Shown here in pieces: positions 20,346 through 29,404 of a DNA stretch of 64,000 nucleotides. Each line of letters opens with the position of its first letter. Position 1 is the first letter of the stretch. The notes under the pieces were generated by a model, which saw nothing but the letters and a program-made list of their open reading frames with translations, had not been told where the DNA came from and did no database searches. The stretch comes from Neobacillus niacini (GTDB taxonomy: Bacteria > Bacillota > Bacilli > Bacillales > Cytobacillaceae), in NCBI RefSeq assembly GCF_023715785.1, contig NZ_JAMBOX010000006.1:1-64000 (forward strand), given 5' to 3'. A program made the translations under genes and the position numbers.

Positions 20346-21635
20346 ATGAAGGTTGCCTTGCTTACAATGTTTAATGGACTGGATAGCACTTACTCATTAG
20401 TAAATGTGGTTGCGGAGCAGCTGCGTATGATGTTGGATGCGGGGCTCGAACCGGTGTTACTCGTTAGTGAAAGTTGTCCACTCGATAATTTGTATGGTGT
20501 TTTTCAGGATAAAAGGATTAAATGGGAAAAGGTCGTTAATTCAATAGACGGAAAACTAATTCATTGGAGGGATTATTCGCAGCCAGATGGTAAAGTACAC
20601 AGTACTTTTTTTGAAGAAGCAAATGTGATTGCTGAAGATTTGGTTGGAAAATTAACTGATGTTGATGTCTGCATCATGCATGACATTCATTATCAGGGCT
20701 GGCATCTAGTTCATAATGTAGCAATCCGCAAAGCACAGGAAAAATTGCCCCGTCTAAAATTTATTGCTTTTACCCACTCTGCACCAGTCAATCGTCCGCC
20801 CGATCCGAAATGGCCTTTTTCTGCCCGTTATACTGGCATGCCGAACACGATTTATGTCTATCCGACACAGTCGGGGCTGGCCGCTCTTGCGAAACAATAC
20901 AATGTTCCTGAGGGACGCTGCCGGGCCGTAAATAACAGTCTAGATCTTTTAAGCTTTGCAAGCAGTGAATTACAGGCATTATCCAATGAAATTGATTTGG
21001 TAACACCGGATATTTTAATCGTCTATCCAGGCCGGCTTACGCCTGGAAAAAAGTTTGAGAAGGTAGCCATGTTGGGTGGTGCCATCAAAAAGACCTGTGA
21101 AAAATCCGTCAAGGTCATTTTTTGTGATTTTCCAAGCAGTGACATCTCACCGAAGAACTATAAAAGCTTCATACGAAATCAAGGGGCCACCTTAGGATTG
21201 AAACAGGAAGATATGTTTTTCACTTCGGATAGGAAGGATTTTAAAAATGGGTTTCCTCGAAAGGCAGTATTAGAGCTATTCAGCTTATCTAACCTATTCA
21301 TTTGCCCATCTTTTTCTGAATCGTTTGGGTTGACGGTCCTGGAAGCGGCAAGCAAGGGGAATTTCCTTGTATTAAATGAAAGGGTGCCTGCATTGGAGGA
21401 ACTGGGGAAAAATCTGAATGCTTATTTTATGAAATGGGATGCACGGAATTTTGGCTATGATACCCATGAAGCTTACAAACCTTCTGAACAAGCGTATTTA
21501 AATGAACATGGACAAATTATTGTGAATAGAATGCGGGAGGAACCTGTGATCCAAGCAAAAACGTTGGCGCGGCAAAGATACAGTCCAAAATGGATTTGGG
21601 AAAATCAATTGGAGCCGTTAATCAGCTTTTTTTAA
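20346..21635 (+). CDS. Glycosyltransferase, GT4/GT-B type
   Basis: A 429-aa GT-B fold glycosyltransferase. The C-terminal donor-binding half has YPGRLTPGKKFE near residue 228 and the EX7E-type motif in SFSESFGLTVLEAASKG near 322-338. The N-terminal half is the acceptor domain. It starts the accessory island and points toward the Thr-rich spore-surface gene, with which it converges. A role in decorating the neighbouring spore proteins is inferred from position alone. Confidence 0.8.
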   Translation: MKVALLTMFNGLDSTYSLVNVVAEQLRMMLDAGLEPVLLVSESCPLDNLYGVFQDKRIKWEKVVNSIDGKLIHWRDYSQPDGKVHSTFFEEANVIAEDLVGKLTDVDVCIMHDIHYQGWHLVHNVAIRKAQEKLPRLKFIAFTHSAPVNRPPDPKWPFSARYTGMPNTIYVYPTQSGLAALAKQYNVPEGRCRAVNNSLDLLSFASSELQALSNEIDLVTPDILIVYPGRLTPGKKFEKVAMLGGAIKKTCEKSVKVIFCDFPSSDISPKNYKSFIRNQGATLGLKQEDMFFTSDRKDFKNGFPRKAVLELFSLSNLFICPSFSESFGLTVLEAASKGNFLVLNERVPALEELGKNLNAYFMKWDARNFGYDTHEAYKPSEQAYLNEHGQIIVNRMREEPVIQAKTLARQRYSPKWIWENQLEPLISFF

Positions 21636-21644
21636 AAAGTAAAA

Positions 21645-21672
21645 AGGAGGAAATCACAGGATTTCCTCCATT
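21645..21672 (-). terminator. Terminator of the Thr-rich protein gene
   Basis: GGAGGAAATC-aca-GGATTTCCTCC. On the minus strand it is followed by TTTTTACTTTTT. Confidence 0.8.
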
Positions 21673-21686
21673 ACTCTCGGAAGTGA

Positions 21687-22784
21687 TTAGCAGCCGCAGT
21701 TATTGCCCTTACGAATACAAACCTTTACAATATCTTTTTCGGAAATTTTCCAAACAACAGGTACGGACCCAACTCCGCCTAAACCTGGTTTTGATCCTGC
21801 ATTTTGTACTACTGGTGTACCTTGACACAAGACGGCAAATCCACAAACAGTGAATGTGTCTCCTTCATTTGCGTCCATGCGATCAATGACACATTGGAAT
21901 GGTCTTTCGTCACAAATTTCTTTACTCATTTGATTTCCAAATTCATCTACTGCTGTAAACGTGATTCGTTTTGTTAATACACCGCAAATAATAACCTTTT
22001 CAGGGCAAACACTTTCTACAACTGGCGGTTCCGCGAAGAATACTTCAGTCATAATATTCTCTAATCCTGCTTCTGTTGCCAATGCAGGAGGTACGAGTTG
22101 TGTTAAAAATTCAACGACTACTTGACAGCAAGTTTGCGGATTTGCAACTGGACAAACAGCAGTAGTTGTAGTGGTTGTTGTAGTTGTAGATGTAGTAGTT
22201 GTAGTAGTCGTAGTAGTTGTAGTGGTAGTAGTGGTAGTAGTGGTAGTAGTTGTAGTGGTAGTAGTGGTAGTAGTGGTAGTAGTTGTAGTGGTAGTAGTGG
22301 TAGTAGTAGTGGTAGTTGTAGTAGTTGTTGTCGTTGTAATAGGTGGGCAAGTGCCAGCAAGCACACATACACTGTTAACATTAGGGACATTTTGGAAATG
22401 GATCGCTACATCTAAAAAGTCAGCCTCAGTCAATGCAGGTGTATTAGCTGGTGGACAGATTAAAAAGTCGCGAAACTGGCCTGGAAAAATTCTATCGGCT
22501 TGCATAGTTGTATCAATAACAACTTCGGGATTCTGAAATGTATTGCCGCAGCCTGGACAATTATTCGCTCTAGGATTTGGAACGCCATTTACAGAAAGAC
22601 CACTCCTAGTCGCTTGTATACAGATAGATCCAATAAACCGTTGGTCATTTGGAGAAGATACAGTAGATGTGTTTGTTACCCTTAATGTTACACAACCGGC
22701 ATTTGGGCCAGATGTGATTTGTGTAAAAGTAGCTTCGAAGCCTACTTGATTAGTAAAATCACAACCGGTGAACATCTTTGGCAT
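21687..22784 (-). CDS. Spore-surface-like protein with 59-residue Thr tract and SPOCS-like C-terminal module
   Basis: 365 aa in three parts. Residues 1-149 form a Cys-containing domain I do not recognise (MPKMFTGCDFTNQVGFEATF...). Residues 150-208 are 58 Thr plus one Ser, encoded by ACT/ACA/ACC. Residues 219-365 form a module with [32 protein letters not shown] and IVKVCIRK, like the SPOCS/DUF3794 domain of spore proteins. The same module ends the next gene, so the two are paralogues with different stalks. The Thr tract is a likely O-glycosylation platform, given the sugar genes around it. No signal peptide, as expected for a protein laid on the spore from the mother cell. Function inferred. 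Confidence 0.7.
   Translation of the reverse strand: MPKMFTGCDFTNQVGFEATFTQITSGPNAGCVTLRVTNTSTVSSPNDQRFIGSICIQATRSGLSVNGVPNPRANNCPGCGNTFQNPEVVIDTTMQADRIFPGQFRDFLICPPANTPALTEADFLDVAIHFQNVPNVNSVCVLAGTCPPITTTTTTTTTTTTTTTTTTTTTTTTTTTTTTTTTTTTTTTTTTTTTTTTTSTTTTTTTTTAVCPVANPQTCCQVVVEFLTQLVPPALATEAGLENIMTEVFFAEPPVVESVCPEKVIICGVLTKRITFTAVDEFGNQMSKEICDERPFQCVIDRMDANEGDTFTVCGFAVLCQGTPVVQNAGSKPGLGGVGSVPVVWKISEKDIVKVCIRKGNNCGC
22161..22337 (-). repeat. Trinucleotide tract encoding poly-Thr
   Basis: 177 bp of ACN codons (59 codons, one changed to TCT). A longer unit of ACT/ACC pattern is repeated at least twice, so the tract is prone to slippage in steps of whole codons. Confidence 0.95.
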
Positions 22785-22975
22785 TTTATGATTGCACTCC
22801 TTTTCTATAAGTTAGTATTAAAACAGAATAACATTTGCTTAAATTCGCTTTTCTGTTTTTCTTAGATATTGTATGGCTTCATTGTAATGGAAGCTTGGAC
22901 AAAACCATCAATTATATAAAAAATTATAATTGTTGGAAAGGCCTCTGGGTTCCTTGTTTCAGGGGCTCTTGCCAG

Positions 22976-23743
22976 CTATGGTGAAGCTGTTTTTTTAATG
23001 CAAACCTTTATGACTTCTTTTTCTGCAAAACGGAAAGCAACCACTGCCCCATTTTGTTTTTGACCAAAATTTGCTTCCCTTTCGAAGACATCGCAGATAA
23101 TCTGCAGGTCGCTAATTTCAAATTGATCGCCCGCCGAGATATCCTCTCTGTCTATTAAACACTGAAATGGAACTTCGTCAGTCAAGCAATGGTTGATAAT
23201 GTTCATTTGCGAATCAAAGGTTGAGTAAGTTATTTCTTTGTGAAGTATTCCTGAGATAACAACCACTTCATTACATACTTTTTCAATGCAAGCACTTAGT
23301 TCTTTGGAAACATTTGTAGTTCCTTGTATTGCTGGCGGCACTAACTGAGTGCTATGTTCCAATATAAAGCGGCAACAAAGATCCTTCATCCCTGGAGGCC
23401 CTTGAGGTCCGGTAGGTCCGGTAGCGCCAGTAGGTCCAATCGCCCCAACTGCTCCCGTAGCTCCTGTTGCACCGGTAGCCCCAGTGTTTCCTGGAGGCCC
23501 TTGAGGTCCAGTGGCCCCTGTCGCTCCGGTAGCACCAGTCGCACCGGCAACATTGTTGATATTTACTTCAACATTAACCTTTTGCTTACATTTGCACTCC
23601 TGTTTACCGCATTTTTTGCAACCCTTTTCCTTATGACATTTGCATTTTTTGCTGCCGCAATCAGAACATCTTTCTTCTCCACTGCTGACGACATTACTCC
23701 AATCATCATTCGGTTTAAAACCGCTATATCTGTTTCTATTCAA
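22976..23743 (-). CDS. Collagen-like spore-surface protein with SPOCS-like C-terminal module
   Basis: 255 aa. Residues 1-60 are rich in Cys and Lys ([22 protein letters not shown]), possibly a crosslinking or metal-binding anchor. Residues 67-117 are 17 Gly-X-Y triplets, mostly GAT/GPT as in BclA-type exosporium filaments, where Thr carries glycans. Residues 123-255 are the module shared with the previous gene: [36 protein letters not shown]. The BclA trimerisation domain is not recognised; the SPOCS-like module stands in its place. Likely expressed in the mother cell; not proven. Confidence 0.75.
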   Translation of the reverse strand: MNRNRYSGFKPNDDWSNVVSSGEERCSDCGSKKCKCHKEKGCKKCGKQECKCKQKVNVEVNINNVAGATGATGATGATGPQGPPGNTGATGATGATGAVGAIGPTGATGPTGPQGPPGMKDLCCRFILEHSTQLVPPAIQGTTNVSKELSACIEKVCNEVVVISGILHKEITYSTFDSQMNIINHCLTDEVPFQCLIDREDISAGDQFEISDLQIICDVFEREANFGQKQNGAVVAFRFAEKEVIKVCIKKTASP

Positions 23744-23980
23744 ATTTTTCCCCTCCGCATCCTAAACCTTTTGTATTTTATGAACCAAGCTGTAAATGGG
23801 TTTGGACGGGTATCCATTAATTTTCATAATTTGAGCAAAGAAAACTATTCTAATCTCCAAAATGGATTATATCGTTACATCTATCCAACCAAGCTGTGTA
23901 TTAAATCATATTATATATGGCGTCTTACAGATTGGAGGAGAACCGGAACCTTTATAAAGCATGATGAAAAGAGGATGAGG

Positions 23981-24757
23981 ATGAAAGTAGTTATTTTAGC
24001 TGGCGGGTATGGTACCCGAATTAGTGAAGAATCACATTTGAAACCTAAGCCTTTAATTGAGATTGGCGACTACCCGATTATTTGGCATATTATGAAGATT
24101 TACTCTGCCTATGGATTTAACGAGTTTATTATTTGTTTGGGGTACAAGGGCCATATGTTAAAAGACTATTTTTTAAACTATTTTTTATATAAATCAGACG
24201 TTACCGTTGATTTTAGCAAAGAAAATCGATTAGACATCCATCAAAATTTCGCAGAACCATGGAAGATTACATTGGCGAATACGGGTATTCAGACAATGAC
24301 AGGTGGAAGAGTTAAGAAGATCCAGAAATACATCGGGAATGAGCCGTTTATGCTTACTTATGGCGATGGTGTTGCGAATGTGGATCTGAAAAAACTAGTA
24401 CAGTTTCATAACGAGCATGGAAAGATTGCAACCCTTACTGCTGTCCAGCCCTCTGGAAGATTCGGTGCATTATCTTTGAATAATGATCAATTAGTGAAGA
24501 GTTTTAAAGAAAAAGTAAAAGGTGATGGCAGCTGGATTAATGGCGGTTTTTTTGTTTTCCAGCCGGAAGTGTTCCATTATCTAGGGGATGACCGTACTGT
24601 ACTCGAAAAAGAACCGCTTGAAAATTTGGCAAATGAGGGGCAGCTAATGGCTTATAAACATGATGGATTTTGGCACCCAATGGACACGTTACGGGATAAG
24701 AAATATTTGGAAGAGCTCTGGATGACCGAAATCCCTCCTTGGAAAGTTTGGAGTTAG
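23981..24757 (+). CDS. rfbF: Glucose-1-phosphate cytidylyltransferase
   Basis: Makes CDP-glucose from CTP and glucose 1-phosphate, first step of CDP-deoxyhexose synthesis. 258 aa, the usual length. Nucleotide-binding start VILAGGYGTRISEES, sugar-binding GDGVANVD near 122, KVKGDGSWINGGFFVF near 170, and GFWHPMDTLRDK near the end. The open frame extends far upstream antisense to the collagen gene; I chose the ATG at 23981 because of GAGG six bases upstream and the conserved N-terminus. Confidence 0.93.
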   Translation: MKVVILAGGYGTRISEESHLKPKPLIEIGDYPIIWHIMKIYSAYGFNEFIICLGYKGHMLKDYFLNYFLYKSDVTVDFSKENRLDIHQNFAEPWKITLANTGIQTMTGGRVKKIQKYIGNEPFMLTYGDGVANVDLKKLVQFHNEHGKIATLTAVQPSGRFGALSLNNDQLVKSFKEKVKGDGSWINGGFFVFQPEVFHYLGDDRTVLEKEPLENLANEGQLMAYKHDGFWHPMDTLRDKKYLEELWMTEIPPWKVWS

Positions 24758-24768
24758 GGGGTGGGATG

Positions 24769-25878
24769 ATGATCGATAAAGAATTCTGGAAAGGAAAAAA
24801 AGTATTTATTACCGGGCATACGGGGTTCAAAGGGTCTTGGCTTTGTTTATGGCTGCATCATCTAGGGGCAGAAATTACCGGATATTCCTTACCGGCGCCC
24901 ACAAATCCGAGTCTGTTTGGGTTGTGTGAAATAGACAAGCTGACAAACACCATTATTGGTGATATTAGGGAGCGGGAAAAGTTACGTCTATCCCTAAAAC
25001 AGTCAAATCCGGATATTGTTTTTCACATGGCAGCACAACCCCTTGTGAGGCCTTCGTATGAAAACCCGATCGAAACCTATGAAACAAATGTAATGGGTAC
25101 AGCTTATTTGTTTGAAGCTATCAGGCTGGCAAACCTGAAAAACAAAAAAATAAAAGCGATTGTAAATGTAACTTCGGATAAATGCTATGAAAACAAGGAG
25201 TGGCATTGGGGATACCGGGAACATGAACAGCTAGGCGGTTACGACCCTTATTCAAATAGCAAAGCCTGTTCGGAATTAATTACGGCCTGTTATCGAAACT
25301 CTTTTTTTAATCCTAAAACCTATGAAACGCATGGTGTCGCCATAGCATCCGGAAGGGCCGGAAATGTGATTGGAGGCGGAGATTGGGCAAAGGACCGCTT
25401 AATACCGGATAGCATTCAGTGTCTATTGGAAGGGGAAACGATAAAAATAAGAAACCCCGAATCGATCCGTCCATGGCAGCATGTCCTGGAGCCGCTAAGT
25501 GGATATTTATTATTGGCGCAGAAATTGTATAAAGAAGGTGTCCAGTACGCGGAAGGCTGGAATTTTGGACCTGATTCTGAAAGTGAACAAACAGTCGAAT
25601 GGGTTGTCAGCCGATTATGCAAAAAGTGGGGTTCAGGGGCATACTTTGAAATGGTTCATAACAACGGTCCGCATGAAGCACATTATTTAAAATTAGATTG
25701 TTCAAAAGCAAAAACGGAATTAGGCTGGAAACCGAAATGGGATTTGGACTACGCATTGGATAAAGTGATCGAATGGTCGCTGGCCTATAAAACTGGAAGA
25801 GACGTTAGGGGCGTATGTCTAACACAGATTATTGAATATGAGGATGAGGAAGCCAATGAAACTAGTGCCGGGTATTGA
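24769..25878 (+). CDS. rfbG: CDP-glucose 4,6-dehydratase
   Basis: NAD-dependent SDR enzyme that converts CDP-glucose to CDP-4-keto-6-deoxyglucose. 369 aa. Rossmann motif TGHTGFKGSW near residue 17, active-site VTSDKCYEN (TDK-type) near 130, and Tyr-X3-Lys in YDPYSNSKACSE near 158. The start is 24769 or the adjacent ATG at 24766 after AGGGGGTGGG. It follows rfbF by a few bases. Confidence 0.93.
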   Translation: MIDKEFWKGKKVFITGHTGFKGSWLCLWLHHLGAEITGYSLPAPTNPSLFGLCEIDKLTNTIIGDIREREKLRLSLKQSNPDIVFHMAAQPLVRPSYENPIETYETNVMGTAYLFEAIRLANLKNKKIKAIVNVTSDKCYENKEWHWGYREHEQLGGYDPYSNSKACSELITACYRNSFFNPKTYETHGVAIASGRAGNVIGGGDWAKDRLIPDSIQCLLEGETIKIRNPESIRPWQHVLEPLSGYLLLAQKLYKEGVQYAEGWNFGPDSESEQTVEWVVSRLCKKWGSGAYFEMVHNNGPHEAHYLKLDCSKAKTELGWKPKWDLDYALDKVIEWSLAYKTGRDVRGVCLTQIIEYEDEEANETSAGY

Positions 25879-25945
25879 TTTTATTACAGGAGTTACAAGT
25901 TTTATAGGATCACATTCTTATTTGATTGTGGGGGACAAAAAATGA
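25856..25945 (+). CDS. 29-codon coupled ORF, possible epimerase remnant
   Basis: An ORF beginning MKLVPGIDFITGVTSFIGSH overlaps the rfbG end, has AGGATGAGG upstream, and ends at a TGA that overlaps the next ATG. The ITGVTSFIGSH stretch resembles the Rossmann start of a sugar epimerase, so this may be the stump of a lost reductase gene, or a coupling peptide. Confidence 0.35.
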   Translation: MKLVPGIDFITGVTSFIGSHSYLIVGDKK

Positions 25946-26508
25946 TTCAAAGGTTTTCATTTGAGAAACTGGATTTAGAGGGTGCGTTTTTAATCAAGCC
26001 TTTTGTTGCCTATGACGAGAGAGGGTATTTTATTAAAGATTATTCCAAAGAAGTTTTTGAGGAGAATGGCATTAACCATGACTTAAAAGAAGTTTTTTAT
26101 ACAAACTCGCATAAAGGGGTTATTAGAGCCATTCATTTTCAAAGAGTAAACCAGCAGCCTAAGCTTGTCCGCTGTGTCTCAGGAAAGATTTACGATGTGA
26201 TTGTAGATTTGAGAAAAGATTCCCCGACATTTGGAGAGTGGAGGGGCTTTTATCTTTCTGAGGAAAATAAACATCAACTTTATATACCATCGCACTTTGG
26301 CCATGGATACCTTGTGCTGGAACATTCTATTGTTTCCTACAAGTGCGCTGAGAAGTTTTATGGTGAGTATGATGACGGAATCATGTGGAATGATCCAGAT
26401 ATCGGGATCAATTGGCCGCTTCATTTAATCGATCAAATGATCTTATCAGAAAAAGACAACAATCTACAGAGCTTTTCGGAGTTTAAAAGTAAAGAGAGAA
26501 GTAATTAA
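25942..26508 (+). CDS. rfbC: dTDP-4-dehydrorhamnose 3,5-epimerase family protein
   Basis: 188-aa cupin-fold sugar epimerase. The catalytic His/Lys region is seen as RAIHFQRVNQQPKLVRC near 56, and HFGHGYLVLEH near 115. In this neighbourhood it probably acts on CDP-4-keto-6-deoxyglucose rather than on the dTDP sugar. TGGGGGAC ribosome site. A terminator follows, shared with the converging epimerase gene. The symbol denotes family resemblance. Confidence 0.8.
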   Translation: MIQRFSFEKLDLEGAFLIKPFVAYDERGYFIKDYSKEVFEENGINHDLKEVFYTNSHKGVIRAIHFQRVNQQPKLVRCVSGKIYDVIVDLRKDSPTFGEWRGFYLSEENKHQLYIPSHFGHGYLVLEHSIVSYKCAEKFYGEYDDGIMWNDPDIGINWPLHLIDQMILSEKDNNLQSFSEFKSKERSN

Positions 26509-26521
26509 ACGCTTCTCTCCG

Positions 26522-26552
26522 TGCAACTGCTGCCATCGGGGCAGCAGTTTTC
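26522..26552. terminator. Bidirectional terminator between convergent sugar genes
   Basis: AACTGCTGCC-atcg-GGGCAGCAGTT followed by TTCTTATTTT on the plus strand. Confidence 0.85.
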
Positions 26553-27476
26553 TTATTTTCTATACTGTTTTAGCCATTCCATTGTTCTTTTAACACCTTC
26601 AGGGAAAGATACAGTGCACTCAAATCCAGTATCTCTTTTTAAATCAGCAGTACTAAATTCTTCGAGGCCCATATTAATACCCGTAAAAGGAATGTCACCA
26701 AAGGTAAGCTCTATTTCCGGTGCTAGCGTTTGCGCCATCTCAATAATAAATTCCCTTAATGGTTTGGCGTTTGAACCTCCGATTGTATAGTTACAAAAAG
26801 GTTTTCCCTGCAGACCAATTAGATAAAAAGCCTTTGCTACATCGGTAATGTAGATAAAGTCGTAATTTTGTTTTGCTGAAGTAAATTGTAAGGGTTCATT
26901 GTTGATTATTTTTCTAATCGTAGTGTTTATAAAACGTGGTGATAACTCGCCGGGACCATACGCATTTGTAATGGTACCCCATACATGCTCAATTCCTATT
27001 TGTGCTGCTACAGCCTTACTAATACAATGTGCTGTAAGCTTACCTGCTCCATATATATAAGCCAATCCAGGCTGATTCTCTTGAGAATATACAGCAGCCA
27101 TCGTTTCATTTTCCATAATACTGCCCGCACCTACAAACCTCTTACAACCTAATTCTTTTGCGATTCTTACAGTATCTACTGTCCACAATGCATTTTGCAT
27201 TTGAAGTGTTTCATCTGTTCGAGCATTCCCCGATGGGCCTGACCATGCAAAATGATAAAAAACATCGATATCTCGATCATTCATTTTTTGAGATAAACTT
27301 GGAAGTTCATTTAAGTCACAATATACAATTTTCAGTTTATCGTTTTTGGCTAATTTATCTATATTTGAGTTTTCATTTCTTACTACCGCAATAACTTCTA
27401 TGCCAAGAGAGAGTAACTCTTTTACAAGATAGCTTCCGATAAATCCATTAGCTCCGGTTACAATTGCCTTCTTCAT
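26553..27476 (-). CDS. NAD-dependent epimerase/dehydratase (sugar-nucleotide SDR)
   Basis: 307-aa extended SDR. Rossmann TGANGFIGSYL near residue 8 and the catalytic pair in YIYGAGKL near 140. It could be the C4 reductase that finishes the CDP-6-deoxyhexose begun by rfbF-rfbG, as abequose or paratose synthases do, but the substrate is inferred from neighbours only. Minus-strand operon with the glycosyltransferase genes upstream, though a hairpin separates them. Confidence 0.8.
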   Translation of the reverse strand: MKKAIVTGANGFIGSYLVKELLSLGIEVIAVVRNENSNIDKLAKNDKLKIVYCDLNELPSLSQKMNDRDIDVFYHFAWSGPSGNARTDETLQMQNALWTVDTVRIAKELGCKRFVGAGSIMENETMAAVYSQENQPGLAYIYGAGKLTAHCISKAVAAQIGIEHVWGTITNAYGPGELSPRFINTTIRKIINNEPLQFTSAKQNYDFIYITDVAKAFYLIGLQGKPFCNYTIGGSNAKPLREFIIEMAQTLAPEIELTFGDIPFTGINMGLEEFSTADLKRDTGFECTVSFPEGVKRTMEWLKQYRK

Positions 27477-27510
27477 TTACTTCCCCCTCAATTCGTGAAA
27501 TTCATTATTA

Positions 27511-27563
27511 AACCCGGCATTATCATTGGATCGAATTTAGACCTGAAATGATAATGCCGGGTT
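27511..27563 (-). terminator. Long hairpin between glycosyltransferase and epimerase genes
   Basis: AACCCGGCATTATCATT pairs perfectly with its complement across a 19-nt loop. No long T-run follows on either strand, so it may be a processing or partial stop site. Confidence 0.65.
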
Positions 27564-27568
27564 TGAAG

Positions 27569-28495
27569 TTACTCTTCAAGAATTTTTATAATCATATCTC
27601 GAAGTTCCTTTGCCCTGATATTTGTGGTATGTCTTTTTTGTATTAATTTATAGCCGTTTTTGGCGATTCTTTCCCTTTCCTTGCTATTCTTTAAATAAAA
27701 TTCTGCCTTTTCCACAAAATTAATCTCATTGATCGCTACATAATTTTTTTCTGAACGGAACCCTAAATCGTAAAGTTCTGGTAAGTCTGGTGCGAGTAAT
27801 AAAGTATTGCATGCTAATACTTCCAAATATTTTAGTACCGGATATCTAAAGAAGGTACCATCTGTAAAAAATAGTTGCGCTCTGTTCAATTCTTTTGCAT
27901 ATTTTTCTTTTACGAGGACTTCTTCATTGTCATTAATATCTCGATAACCCGGGTGAGGATGATACACAAAGTCACTGTTACTAGAATAAGTTTGGAGAAT
28001 TTTATGCCTTAGAGGGTATAGGCCGTCATGAACTGCGCCCATCATCAGCATTTTAATGTCCTTTTTTAATCGATAATCTTTAAAAATATTTATGTTTACA
28101 TGGTGCGGAAGCCATTTCATTTTATCTGCGAGGTCAGGATAGTAGTCTAGAAAAGCATTACGATAACAAGCGAAGATATGTTTAATATTGTCCTTTTTAA
28201 CACCTTCTCGCAGGTCTGTAATATTATGAAGGTCCTCGACATATATCCCATAGGGAATCACTAATGTATCCAGTCCAGAAATAGGTGGAGAAAATTCAGC
28301 CGCTGACCCATAAAGATAGATCAAAATAAAATCCGGAACGAATGGTATATCCTTTAAAATATTGTGAATATTACCGGGCTGATGCCAGATGTGGAGGTCG
28401 GTTATCGTGGATAATTCATTTGCCAGGTAAAAGGGTTCAGTGTGGACCCATTTACTGAAATCCCTGGTAATTAGCAATAATTTGAGTCTGCGCAT
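27569..28495 (-). CDS. CgeB-like glycosyltransferase
   Basis: 308-aa protein resembling the CgeB family of spore maturation glycosyltransferases: MRRLKLLLITRDFSKW at the N-terminus, KMLMMGAVHDGLYPLR at about residue 155, and FFRYPVLKYLEVLAC and ALLAPDLPEL-type segments in the donor-binding half. In B. subtilis CgeB belongs to a late sporulation locus for the outermost spore layer, which fits the neighbouring spore-surface genes. Family match by eye, moderate certainty. Confidence 0.7.
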   Translation of the reverse strand: MRRLKLLLITRDFSKWVHTEPFYLANELSTITDLHIWHQPGNIHNILKDIPFVPDFILIYLYGSAAEFSPPISGLDTLVIPYGIYVEDLHNITDLREGVKKDNIKHIFACYRNAFLDYYPDLADKMKWLPHHVNINIFKDYRLKKDIKMLMMGAVHDGLYPLRHKILQTYSSNSDFVYHPHPGYRDINDNEEVLVKEKYAKELNRAQLFFTDGTFFRYPVLKYLEVLACNTLLLAPDLPELYDLGFRSEKNYVAINEINFVEKAEFYLKNSKERERIAKNGYKLIQKRHTTNIRAKELRDMIIKILEE

Positions 28496-28564
28496 TAAAG
28501 TAACCCCTCTTTATTAGTAGTGGAGTAATAGACAATGTGTTAAAAGTAAGCTATTTTTTAATTT

Positions 28565-29239
28565 TTATGGTTTCGTTTTTTTTCTTTTTTCAATTTCCTT
28601 CTTTAAAGAATCAATTCCTTCATAATAGGGTTTCAAGTATTTCAGGTTTTCTCCGTAATAGGTAAGGTCACCGGGTGGATGCCATAGATGATAGGCTGTA
28701 TGATTCATTCTATATAGCCATCCACATAATCCATTCACGCTGCAAGCGAATGCATCATCCTCTCCTCCCCAGCCTAGAAATCTCTCATCGAAGCCTCCAA
28801 CTGCTTCGAAATGTTTTCGAGGAATAACATTCATTAATCCATATCCGATTTGTCCTGGTATGTGTCCATTAACTTTAACAGTGAGTGGCCAGCCAGGCTC
28901 CGTTCTAAGAAGCGCTTCAGAACTTTGTTGCTCCATATTAAAACTTTTGTCGAACGGGAGTACCCATGTATAGACATTAAGTAATTTAACAGCTTCTATC
29001 AGAATTGCCGGGTCAAAAATAATATCTGTATCAGCAATAACGAAAATATCTCGTGTAGCCTGCGAAGCCGCATGATTAATCGCTTGTGACCTTGAAAATG
29101 GTTGATCTCTGGACTCTCCAATACATATTTCTACTTCAGCCATCATCTTTTCATAAAACCGTCTTGTCCAATTAAAATTCTGCTCTCTTGGACCATGGTC
29201 GGTACCAAAAGGAAAAAGCACAGATATCTTATCTAACAT
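28565..29239 (-). CDS. Glycosyltransferase, GT2/GT27-like
   Basis: 224-aa GT-A fold enzyme. DTDIIFDP (DXD region) lies near residue 64 and the acceptor/base signature GGFDERFLGWGGEDDAF near 142-158. The start at 29239 (MLDKISVLFPFGTD) has AAAGGTGG upstream; a longer frame to 29335 lacks a ribosome site. Upstream of it, 29240-29404 is AT-rich without a gene. Confidence 0.8.
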   Translation of the reverse strand: MLDKISVLFPFGTDHGPREQNFNWTRRFYEKMMAEVEICIGESRDQPFSRSQAINHAASQATRDIFVIADTDIIFDPAILIEAVKLLNVYTWVLPFDKSFNMEQQSSEALLRTEPGWPLTVKVNGHIPGQIGYGLMNVIPRKHFEAVGGFDERFLGWGGEDDAFACSVNGLCGWLYRMNHTAYHLWHPPGDLTYYGENLKYLKPYYEGIDSLKKEIEKRKKTKP

Positions 29240-29404
29240 GATTTCACCACCTTTTAATAATCCACTACTAGTAGATGGGGATAAGTCAAATTTGGTGCAT
29301 GCATGGATGAAAAATGGGGACATAGAAGAGAGCATAATATTTTGAAGCGAGATTGATTCGAATCAGCAAATCAAACTATTAAATTGTTATTTTAGAAATA
29401 TTTC

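Noticed and set aside
22171..22536. Plus-strand ORF coding for a long Val run
   Set aside because: Antisense shadow of the poly-Thr tract; no ribosome site.
23354..23980. N-terminal extension of rfbF
   Set aside because: Antisense to the collagen-like gene; the conserved protein begins at 23981 with a proper ribosome site.
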